The notes beneath the pieces are model-generated. The model was not told the DNA's origin, searched no databases, and saw only the letters and a list, made by a program, of their open reading frames with translations. Source: Halichondria panicea (taxonomy: Eukaryota > Porifera > Demospongiae > Suberitida > Halichondriidae). Taken from it: DNA of 64,000 nucleotides. Made by a program: the position numbers and the translations under genes. Every line of letters starts with the position of its first letter. Position 1 is the first letter of the stretch. Shown here one piece after another: positions 50,648 through 61,600 of this stretch. Location of the stretch: NCBI RefSeq assembly GCF_963675165.1, contig NC_087383.1:3192979-3256978 (forward strand), written 5' to 3'.

Positions 50648-50855
50648 CAGTAGAGCATCCACCCTCTGAGTTGACATATAAATGGACATGATAACTAACT
50701 TATGATTATTATCAGGGTACATTGAACGACCTTCAGTACCCCCTCAGATCATGTATATATTGAGCAGGGTTGGTAATGAACTGCGATATCCCATCCACTG
50801 CTCGAGATAAGAGTGTGGCCAGGTTCATCCTCATGGCCTTCTCAACCATCATGAG
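50648..50855. repeat. Direct repeat of 49473-49688
   Basis: CAGTAGAGCATCCACCCTCT through CCTTCTCAACCATCATGAG, near-identical to the first copy (CTGCTTGAG versus CTGCTCGAG). It contains the 3' half of the hypothetical exon on the minus strand. Confidence 0.9.
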
Positions 50856-50936
50856 GGGACGGCACTAGGGAATAACGGAGCAGCCTCCTCCCCTTGCTAG
50901 CTGTGTCTGAAATTGTGACTTGTTTGAAAATGTCTG

Positions 50937-51061
50937 CAGAAACAAAAACAATTCTATTCACAGCATGATTGATAAAGTACACAACATTAAAATTATGCAT
51001 GAGAAAACAATTCTATTCACAGCATGATTGATGAAGTACACAACATTAAAATTATGCATGA
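50937..51061. repeat. Tandem duplication, about 62-bp unit x 2
   Basis: AAACAATTCTATTCACAGCA ... AAAATTATGCATGAG occurs twice in a row (TTGATAAAG versus TTGATGAAG). Confidence 0.95.
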
Positions 51062-51072
51062 GAATAGGCTAC

Positions 51073-51357
51073 TCAGGACTGTTTGCGCATGCGCAAAATT
51101 ATTGGATAATGCAGAGAACGAGCCCCACCCTCTCTTTGTTTTGCAGCAATCAATGCCGTGTGGGTCGAGTGTGACAATGTTGCTAGATCAACTGATTTTC
51201 TAATTTTCAGTTTGATAGCTCTTCCTTTTAATGGGGTGGAAGAATACGTAATTGTAAGCTCTTTGATAGAGTCGATCGGATCTCGTTCTGCAGTGGTCGA
51301 GAAGCACACACAAGTATTGTACCAGTAGTCATCGTCCATCCCTTCTTCGTACAGCAC
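51073..51357 (-). other. Open frame of unknown function
   Basis: 95 codons with protein-like composition: EEGMDDDYWYNTCVCFSTTA, ERDPIDSIKELTITYSSTPL, KGRAIKLKIRKSVDL. No signal peptide, motif or family is recognised, and no clear splice partner was found. The region just upstream on the opposite strand also has an open frame (WEGSNSPVTHEDLDRLVRAI at 51436), so which strand is coding is unsure. Confidence 0.3.
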
Positions 51358-51922
51358 TTCGAGTATTGCTACTATACATCAGCTCCGTGGCACTGTTAAT
51401 GCTGACACCTTATTGGGACCATTTCCCTGTGCCGGTTGTATAGGTGGGAGGGGTCTAATTCCCCTGTAACTCATGAGGACCTGGACAGGCTTGTCAGGGC
51501 CATCGCCGTCTCGATAAGAGTTCTTTTCCCATCCCCTCATACCTGTAAGATTGCGATTTGCTCAGGAGTCTTGTATTCTACTGTTAAACTGATGTGCAAT
51601 GCAGCATACATAATTATCGTAATTGCAATTTAATAACTAATTGATTTTGTATACTATTATAATGCTATACATTAAACAATCACAAATACAAATCACAACT
51701 ACAAACTACAAATACAACACATAATTAAGTTTCAATGTCCGCCAGTTGATATCTGCATGCAGCAAAACAACAAAAACAACAAACAACAAAAAAATAAGTG
51801 GCTGAGATTATTTTAAGGGTCCTTTAGATCTTAAGTATCAACCATACAACAATTCTAATTTATTTGCCTATAATTATACCTAATGTTCCCTAAGCCTACT
51901 ATAGTCAAGTGCAAATGTATAC
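51358..51922. other. Left edge of the second receptor block
   Basis: Similarity to the G3 region starts at about 51787 (AAAAAATAAGTGGCTGAGAT) after an AAACAACAAAAACAAC run. Left of that run the sequence is unrelated to G3, so exon 15 of G6 is missing. Confidence 0.7.
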
Positions 51923-54900
51923 CTGATACTCTTTTAATCTCTTCTCCAGTGCCGTAACTTTAGATTCCAATTGATAAATCTTTGTTGAACCACTGTCACT
52001 CTTGAGTGCCGAGATGCTAATGACCGTGTCTTGAATTCCATTAATAAATGTCATTGCATCAAAAACGTGTTCTCCTTTAGGGTTTTTGTACAAGCTCACC
52101 ATCTGCAAAAAATTGTTTTTATTATTTCCTACAGTATACAAAACATTACCTTTGGAATAAAGACCATACTCAGACCCACGTTGGTTGACACTATCAAGCT
52201 TCCTGAGAACAAAAGCTCAATGACATTTCGCCGATTTCCTAAAGCAAAAGTTGATACTAGAATTACAAGCAGTGAAATTGCTGAGACGTAGATTGCTGCT
52301 ATAATGTATCTGGAGTTTTTCAGTGCCTTTATTTTGACTTTGCGAGTACGAAACACCAGAATAATTCCGATTAACTGTAGTATTGCGAGGTAGATGGACG
52401 TAACGATCACCCATGCAGTAGCCACTGGTGTTCGACTAAAACTATAGCAAAACCAAGCCACCTCATCAATCCTCAATCCGTACTCCTGTAAAATAGAAGG
52501 AAGTCAATATAATTATAATTTAGCCAGTTCCTGTTTTAAAATTTATGGCAAGTTATTTCTCACATTCATTGGAGCACTTGGTGGTTCTTCATTTGGTGCC
52601 TTATACGACTGTGGTTGCAGTATCGGAACGGAAACTTGCAAAACTGATAGCAGCGTTCTGATTCCAGTGATAACCAGCGCAATCACTAGAAGGTGCCAGT
52701 CTTTCCAAGTCTACAAGGAAACGTTTGTACGACACGTGTCGTCAATTTCTATTTTACCTTCTTGTTTGTAGTTGGATTATGAAAGATGTAGTATATCCTC
52801 CCCATTGTGACCAGAATTGCTCCGTAGGCTAAACAGTAGCCAATAGTATTGAGTAGAGTCGCCAGCTACAAGTCAATAAAACGAGTTATTTCACTGTCCC
52901 ACAAAATTTCACAAACACTTACATAGCATCTGGCTAGTGTAATTACAGGGTCTGTACTTGGCATGACACGGAAGAAGATTGATGCATTCATGATGTAGCT
53001 CCCAGTGATAATGACATAATTTATGTTTGGACTGTTCAAGCGTATCACTCTGCATATTATTTATAAGGTATACTATACTCAAAAGACAAACGTATGGTAA
53101 TACCAGTCATATAACATTACTTTTTCTTTCGCTGTTTCAAGGTGAAGACCAGACATACTGTACTATAAACAATTCCAGCAGTTGCCAATATGTAGAGGGG
53201 CACGACCAATGCCAAATGAAAGCTGACCTCCACAATGACAGGTGTGCCGTCTGGTGGAACACCACCCTCTGAACCTACATATGTCAAAGAGCAAAGAACA
53301 AACAATAGAAGCTGTAATTGGACACTCTAGACATAGACATTTAAAATTACCTAGCAAAAATAATTATTGATGATGTGTTTTTGGCATGTATATTACTGCA
53401 TGGAACTTCTAAAGTATACGTATGCATGCTGACTCACTAGGATATACAGTCTGGTTGCTTTCATTGTTCTTGTATAGACAAGCTGAGCTAAAGACTCATT
53501 CACAGGCAAGATGTAAGCAATAGAAGTTCTGTCTTCATTCAGTCTGTACTGATCTACCTCCACATGAATATGTACTCTTGAACCATCGTCATTGAAAGCA
53601 ACTTGACCCTGTGGTTGCATGAAGAACATAATAATTATGCTGTATAGATCTAGCTCACCGAGATTCCCACAAAGTCTGTTCTCTCCAGGTTCCACCTGAT
53701 GATGCAGCCCATGAGCTGATTGGAGTAGGTGAAGTTCTCCAGTGACACCACCTCCCACTCTACACCAGTCTCCTCATCAGTCCCTCCACACTGAGTCATG
53801 TTCAATATCTCCTCTCTTGTCAGACCACGAACCATCTCATTGGTCTTGTTCAGTGCGATAGCAAATGTCCAGAGGGCATCATAAGCTAGGGAGTATGCAT
53901 GTATAGCTTGATCTTGTTGCAGATGTAAGCAGTTGTCGTTCATACGAAAAATTGAAGTCACCTGAAGACTGCATGTACAAAAAAGAAAAAATGACCACAA
54001 TTAAACACAGTGACACAAATTCGCATATACCACTGTGATAGGTTCTGTGTTTGATACATGACCAGAAATCCCGTGTGGAAGCAGTTGCTCTAGGGTGAGA
54101 GATCTGTGCAGGATCTCTGCTAGCTGGTTGTCAGTGCAGTTTGTTGTCTCTGGGTTCACCTCCTCTGTCCACCACCTGTCCTGGTACCAGCCGTAGGTCA
54201 ACCACGCATATTTGGGATAAGTGTACCCCCTTAGATAGGCCTGTGTGATAGTAAAAAGGCAATTAACTCTTTCAGTATATAATTATGCCTACCTCACACA
54301 AAATGTGACGAGCTGTATTTGAGTAGGCGTTGAGGAAGAACACTCGATAGTCACCCTCTTAAAACTATCGCATTTATAAGATGCATGACAAAATAAAAGA
54401 TTAGCCACTTACAAAGAAATGTTGATCAGCTGTAGCATTAAGGAGATTCATCACTTTATTAACTACTTCCATTTCGGAATTCCTGAGGGCACTAATTAAT
54501 GTTTCCTCAGTCTGTATTTAAAATTAAGAACTAAATTAATGAAAGCACCGCGGGTGCTGATGCCTCGGTGGACACAAAAATAGCGCGACTCAGCATATTT
54601 ACACTTCTTAATTGTTCTGTTCACACGTGATCTCAACATCCTTCCAACCTCCTCTGTCATAGATCAGTAGAGCCTCGATTAAAGGCCGTGTTATAATCTA
54701 TTTTCTAGTTACCTAAGCACCAGCAAACAAATTCAAAAACTTACTTGGCACTCAATTATTTTGTGAACTTGGCGCTTCTATTAGAGTGGCGCTGTAATTA
54801 AAAGAAAGAATGTAAGCAAAACTCGAGAACCAAGCATTATATTTGAAAAATCCACGAATTAAAATCCATGACTAGAAGCCTATAGAAACTCTTACTTGCA

Positions 54901-56144
54901 CTTCATTGATCCATGAGCAGCTGTAGCAGTCTACACACACACCACACTACCGTATACCTCGCTTGCACATGCGTACTGAGGCATAACAAATAGCATGGTC
55001 AAAGGGAGTTATTTATGATCAGTTCTATACTGCTGAAAACAATAATTAGCTGAAAACAATGCCAACGGCTTTGTGCTTGTCAGCATGTAATTTTACAGCA
55101 CACATATCAGTCTGTGGTAATCCAGTAGGAAGACATTCGAGACTGCTGTGAAGAAACTAAATCTAATTTCCATGCCAAGTATCGGATAATCCCGCAAATT
55201 CACGGCTGGGGTACAGTTACAAACAGATACAAAATGCAGCATCATCATATAGTATCGTCTTCCTGACCTCTGTAAACAAACTTTCATCTTCAGTGAGGAT
55301 GGCAATGCGTCTCCAGCCAAATTTCTGCATGAGGGTAACAATAGCTTGTGCTATGCCATTGTCAGAAGGTAGCATTTGGAAGAAATTAGGATAACGTTCT
55401 CTGTAACTAAGTCCAGTCAATGATGACATGTAAGAGATCTGAGAGATGGAAACAATATAGTCATGTTACAATATCACATTTCCTCAAACTATATCATGTG
55501 CATGCACGAAAACATATACATGTACTAGATCTAGCTGGCAATTATTAAATTGCTCTCTTGGCTGTAGGGTTTCCTCTTACACCACCACCGTACAAACAGA
55601 CTATATATACATACATGATTCTAATGATAATAATTATACCTGTGATAAGCTGTTATGATGGATGATCTCTGCGACAGGCTCAGAGGCAGCTGAGCATCCA
55701 CAGCCCAGTAGACCGAGGATGGTTGGTTGCAGCGGAAAAGTGGCCTCAAAGTACTCATTCAGAGATACAGTCCTGTCACACTGCATTATTTAAAATCATA
55801 AATAGATAATAATATATGTATCTATACTCCATTTTAATAAATCTACATGGTGGATCTCGTTATCTCTATAGTTGACACCATGCAGCTTAAAAAATGGCTA
55901 TAGATCTCACCATTGTGTCCACCACAGGTGTGTGAGTGAGGTTGTAGCCAGGTAGAATGGAGCTGTCAGCATTAATCATCTCCTCTGCTAACTCAATGGC
56001 TGGGACAGCTTCTGATGAGTCAAAACCAAAAGTAGGTCCAGAAGTGAACAGAGCATATCTCACTTCTTGACTATGGACAGCTTCAAATAAACACCCCAAT
56101 AACACAATAGATCTGGCACACATCTTTAAATTATGTTGAAACAT
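51923..56144 (-). pseudogene. GABA-B-receptor-like G6, pseudogene copy of G3
   Basis: Exons 1-14 are present at 56144-55911, 55780-55640, 55438-55268, 54511-54413, 54364-54293, 54240-54031, 53968-53659, 53608-53438, 53274-53121, 53049-52923, 52865-52758, 52710-52564, 52485-52150 and 52102-51923, nearly identical to G3. Four lesions separate it from G3. (1) Exon 5 begins TTT TAA where G3 has TTT GAA, a nonsense codon at 54359-54361. (2) Exon 7 is 310 nt instead of 306, with an extra GCAT near 53898-53902. (3) Exon 8 is 171 nt instead of 169, with an extra TA near 53473. (4) Exon 15 is absent. An alternative AG inside exon 7 (CTTCAG|GTGACT) could restore that frame, but not the stop. It cannot encode a full receptor; a soluble ligand-binding fragment of about 210 residues is the most it could give. 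Confidence 0.85.
54950..54986. repeat. Dispersed palindrome-cored repeat, third copy
   Basis: CCGTATACCTCGCTTGCACA then TGCGTACTGAGGCATAA. It is the G6 counterpart of 26913-26949; both sit beside the CA tract in intron 3. Confidence 0.7.
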
Positions 56145-57130
56145 TGCAGAACTGTCTACACTTGCTAGATATTGCTATTATTCTAGATCTAGTCTAGCTA
56201 CATCTAGAAACTTTTGTCAATTTTGTAGGACACAGAGGGGGAGGGGCTGCAACTCTCATTACACATTTGTGGTATTCACTGTACTACATTACATCCCCCC
56301 ACAAAAGAAAAGGATGCTCTGAAAAAGAAAAAAAAAACCCAAAAAAGAATCATCACATTTTGGCGGGAATTACCTCCCATAGAAAACCGAAATGACAACC
56401 ACTTTTTTCAGCAGACACTCATTGAACCTCTCTAGGCATGCCGCATGCCCCCCCCCCCATTAAACAACATGCATGTACGTATACAGTCAGTCAAGCATTC
56501 TTAAAATTATTTCATGTACATTTTACTACTATCCTTTCAAGAATGCATATATCTATGAGTGAGATTATGACTGAGCCCCTTCTTGGGCTTTAGGTTTAAC
56601 ACCCCCAGCCTGTATAGATTCAATTTATATACCTATAATTATACGTTCAGGAATAAGCAAAGGTTCAATGAGATTCTGCTAAAGTAATAAAAGTGCAAGC
56701 TTAGGGATTGAAATTATTATTGGTATAATGAAATTCATCTGCTGTTTGGCAATTTTCTGTTGCAAATGCTACGAGCTCTGTATTGCAAGTGCAGCAATCC
56801 ACTGCATGTACAGTGGTAGATGGTAGTTAATTCATTGTCTGCTCAGTGAACCTCTGAATGGTGTGTACAGTCAAATCTCCTAACCACTAACCCTAACCCT
56901 ATGTCAAACAGGTTTTGAGGACTGTAACATAGACCTCCTCTGACTGAACACAGATTTAGAGAATGAGTCACCTTTTGGGCAGACAATGAGAGTCACCTTG
57001 TGGGCAGACAATGAGCTGCCTTGTGGGTGCATGGACTGAATCACATGGCAACTCATGCCACAATACAGTGGTTTTCCATACCTTTGCAGGTGTTATACTC
57101 CAAGAGCACTGCAACTACAATGTAGTGATT
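56145..57130. other. Spacer unique to the second block
   Basis: The G3-G4 spacer is 219 bp, but the G6-G7 spacer is about 2.5 kb. Similarity stops near 56256 and resumes near 58620. This part has no gene; it holds a CCCTAACCCTA stretch near 56890 and a triplicated GAGTCACCTTxTGGGCAGACAATGAG motif (56960-57030). Confidence 0.6.
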
Positions 57131-58309
57131 TATGGGGGGTGATCAGTGCCAAAACCTCCAGTTCTTTTTAGTGCTAAAATTATTTGCATGGTAAAGTTCT
57201 ACATACAAATGACACGCTCTCTCTTATTTGCATGGTGATTTTCTACATACAAATGATACTCTTATTTGCATGGTGAAGTTCTACATACAAATGAAAGTTC
57301 TACATACAAATGATATAACTTATTTGCATGGTGAAGTTCTATATACACACGAATGAAAGTTCTACGTACAAATGAGAAGTTCTACATGCAAATAACGCTG
57401 CCATGGCAAATGATAAGCTTTGTTAGTTTTACAATGACACTCTCATATATATTTGCATTGACTTGAAACCACTCCCTTTTTCATCTATAAGGAAGGGCTC
57501 GGATGAAAAAGGGAAGGTTGGAATATAATTAGAACAAACCACTATAACTACATGCATAATGTGTGGCCCTGGGTGATTATTCAGCTTTGATCCCAGACCG
57601 TCAGAAATGTATTTTATACTCGAGGCTATATAGCAACAGAAATAGTACATGCGTGCATGAGTGGTGGCACGCGAGTTGTTAGGACGTTAACATTGTGGGA
57701 GCGTGACATTCTTCACGCATGCATGCCCCTAGGACAACTGTAAATTTATAGCGGCATATATGAAGGAGGACACAATTAACATTATAGTATAGACGGACAT
57801 TTTAATTAACATATCATCGTTATAACTACGTGTTGGACACGCCCGCTCATGTGGCAATCCTTTTTGGTCACATAAGTGGGCATGTCCAATAACGGAGTTA
57901 AAAAAGATTACTCTCTCCCCTGAGCCTTTTCTTAGGTGAAAAGGGGGAGTAGTTTCCAGTCTAGCAAATTCACCGTGCAAATGTGAGAGTATCATTTGTA
58001 TGTAGAACTTCACCATGCAAATGAGAGTATCATTTGTATGTAGAACTTCACCATGCAAATGAGAGTATCATTTGTATGTAGAACTTCACCATGCAAATGA
58101 GAGTATCATTTGTATGTATAGAACTTCACCATGCAAATGAGAGTATCATTTGTATGTAGAACTTCACCATGCATGCAGATGAGAGTATCATTTGTATGTA
58201 GAACTTCACCATGCAAATAAGAGAGTCATTTGTATGTAGAACTTCACTATGCAAATGGTTTTAGTACTAAGTAAAAAGAGCTGGAGGTTTTGGCACTGAT
58301 CACCCCCCA
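57131..58309. mobile_element. Foldback element with subterminal tandem repeats, 8-bp TSD
   Basis: The outer ends TGGGGGGTGATCAGTGCCAA, AACCTCCAG are mirrored at 58276-58309. Each arm carries tandem copies of GAACTTCACCATGCAAAT, GAGAGTATCATTTGTATGTA (about 37 bp): roughly five in the left arm (inverted) and seven to eight in the right. TAGTGATT flanks both sides (57123-57130 and 58310-58317), an 8-bp duplication as made by hAT-type transposases. The centre (57420-57960) has a further inverted pair around ACTCCCTTTTTCA / TGAAAAAGGG. The ORF repeating MHGEVLHTNDT is an artefact of the repeats. Confidence 0.8.
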
Positions 58310-58691
58310 TAGTGATTACCTGTCTGTGTTATTTTAGTCCACCCACACATCAGAAAAATCCAAAGTAAAGTAAAATACTGCATGGCCTTACAGACTGTTG
58401 CAGACTTTTCACACAACTCAAGGGGATGTACATTTACTACTGTACTTTCACAGCATTTATTACTCCTTATATATAATTTATGCTTGATGCTCTTGATGCT
58501 CGAGATCAACAAGCTGCTTTCAATTTTGAGCCTATATAAATATGCAGCAGCATGCATGGATAGTAAATACAGGCCCTCAGCTCCTACAAGTTTTAGTGAA
58601 TGAACACACTGTATCTAACATTCATTTTGGGTTGCACAAGAAAAAGTAAGTGTTTGGAGTATAGACTATAGACTATAGTGTGTCTGTCTCT

Positions 58692-61600
58692 TCAACAGGG
58701 GGTGCACTCTTCCACTTGTTCAGTTTTGATGACAGTGACACTGCAGCCTGTATCTGCAGGTGCACTGGAGCTATTTGCATCAATGGTAATCGGTTGGTCC
58801 TCAGGATAACAAGTTGGACAGGTCAACTTACCGCCATTCTGCATAATTATAGGAACATGACTGCCTCAAACAACTTGAATGAATATACTATATAGGGTTT
58901 GCTAACCTGACAATCTTTCAAAAGATTCTCTAACTCGACAATTCTCTCCCTCATTTGAGTTGTCACTTCTCCACTGACAAGGTTTAGGTTCATTTCGTTG
59001 GTATTCAGAGTATTGCCAGCTGTATTGAACACATACTCACCCTCAGGGTCTCTGTACAAACTCACCATCTGCAAGAATGCATGGTCATTTCATCATGAGA
59101 GTAAAAATCTAGATCTAGATCCATGCGAGTTATTCTGTACAGTCATGATATTCAGCACTTTTACTTATTATACACCTGTCCAGCAGACCTCCATAGATAC
59201 AAACAACATGATTGTATTAATTATAGGTATATGTACATATAAAGGTGGATCCATGTAAGAAAGTACGTACACAATTATGCAGTACATACATGTACGTACC
59301 TTAGGAATGAAAATTAGGCCTAGAGAGAATGTTGTGGCCACAAGGAGACTCCCGGAGAAGATGGCTTCAATTAAATTGATATAAATTCCAGGCACTATTG
59401 TGACAATTGCAATGAGCACCAGAGAAATGCTTGAGATGTATATCACTGCAGCAATGTACTTGGAGTCGTTTAGCAACTTGATCTTGACTTTGCGTGTTTG
59501 AATAGCGAGGATGATTCCAATGATTTGAAGGATTGCTAGATATACAAGTGTCACTGCCACATAGATTGTTTGAATGGTGTCTGAAATGCAGTAATAGACC
59601 ATCTGATTTATCCTTTCTCCAAACTCCTACAGAGACAAATTAATGGATATTCTCATAATCCAAACAATCAATACACGAACATTATTAATTGACTTACATT
59701 TCGAATACCTTGTGAATTAACCCGTAGTAAGGTTATTATGTCACAAACTACTTGACTCACATTTCGCCTTTTGTCTTGTGAGTCCTCAGTGAGGCTCAAT
59801 GGATATGGATTTGGTTGTAATTGGGGCACAGAAATTTGCAAGACCGACAGCAATACACCAACAGAAGAAATACTGAGTACCAGTAGCACCAGCTTCCAGT
59901 CATTCAACGTCTAAATGACAATAGTTTTTATAGTTATTGTGCATGCATGCGCATGAGTGTTTGCCATACCTTTTTTGAAAGTGACGGATTGTGGAAAATG
60001 TAGTAGACTCTTCCCATTTTGACCAGGATTGCTGAAAAAGCCAAGGAGTAACCGATTGTATTCAACAGATAATCAGCCTGTTAAAATGAAGATGAGCATA
60101 ATTATTACATAGAAAACACAAATGTAGCTGTACTTACGTAACACCTTATTGCATTCAACTCATAATCCGTGCTGGGTAGGACTCTGAAGAAGATGCCAAT
60201 GTAATTAAAGTAAGCTCCGGCAATGATAAAGTAGTTTATGTTGGGGCTGGTTATCTTGACAACTCTGTAAGCGTAAGACAAACGTGCATGTGCTTATAAA
60301 ACACTGCTTTGTATATATAGCTGTCAACTCACCTCTTTTTCCTTTGTGTAAAATTAAAGACCAGACACACAGTACAGAAGATAAGACCAGCAACTGCCAA
60401 GATGTAATAGGGAATCACAAGAGCTAAATGGTACGTGACAAATTGAGGTACCGGTGTACCATCTGGTGGGACTCCTCCTTCAAAAGCTACATGTGATGCA
60501 ATTATGCGTATTACAAGCATTATAATTATAGACATGCATATAATTGTGCACTGCCTAGTGGCTGGCTGTAAAACGTAGACATTATTGACCGCACTTACTT
60601 GTGATATTACTCTTTCCACTCTTGTAAAAGAATTCCGCCTGAGATTCATTGATGTTTTGGGTGAAGCCGAAATATTCACGAGATAGTATTGATAAATCAT
60701 TGTTTATTAAACGGTACTGGAAAAATTCAACAATATCAACAACTCGAGATCCATCATTGTCAAAATTTATTTGCCCCTATAGAAAGGTGAAAGGTATAAT
60801 GTTTAGGATTGAGTTGCTATATAAAGCTTACAGAGATTCCCACGAAGTTTGTTCTCTCCAGGTTCCACCTGATGATGCAGCCCATGAGCTGATTGGAGTA
60901 GATGAAGTTCTCCAGTGACACCACTTCCCACTCTACACCAGTCTCCTCATCAGTCCCTCCACACTGAGTCATGTTCAATATCTCCTCTCTTGTCAGACTG
61001 CCAACCATCTCATTGGTCCTGTTCAGCGCGAGAGCTAATGTCCAGATGGCATCATAAGCTATGGTGGCCAAAAAGATGAACGTGTCGTTGTCTTGAGCTT
61101 GTGGAGTACCAAGCTTTCTTTTATAGCGAGAATCAAAATCCCTCGGTGTCTGTATTTGTGCAATAATTAAATTATAAGGCCTCAGATTGAAATATCGAGG
61201 AGCTCACCAATCCAGTATCAGTTGTAGCATTCAATTCATTCAGATTTGGCAGCAACTGAAGTGCGATGGATCTGTGCAGGAACTCTGCTAGTTGGTTGTC
61301 AGTGCAGTTTGTTAGCTCTGGGTACACCTCCTCTGTCCACCACCTGTCCTGGTACCAGCCGTAGGTCAACCACGCATACTTGGGATAAGTGTACCCCCTT
61401 AGGTAGGCCTGCGTATGGTACATAATTGTATAACACGTCCATTGGAATCCATTTACCTCACAAATGATTTGTTTGCCAATAGCTGAGTAGGTATTGATGA
61501 AGAAAACTCTATAATCCTTGTCTTCAAACTACAAAAATAACAAAGCACACACCACGTGAATATTAAGTACTGTGTTTTGCAAGTTGCTTGTCATTGTGCA

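Noticed and set aside
57729-58058. 109-codon ORF in the foldback element
   Set aside because: It is made of the 37-bp repeat units and has no protein-like features.
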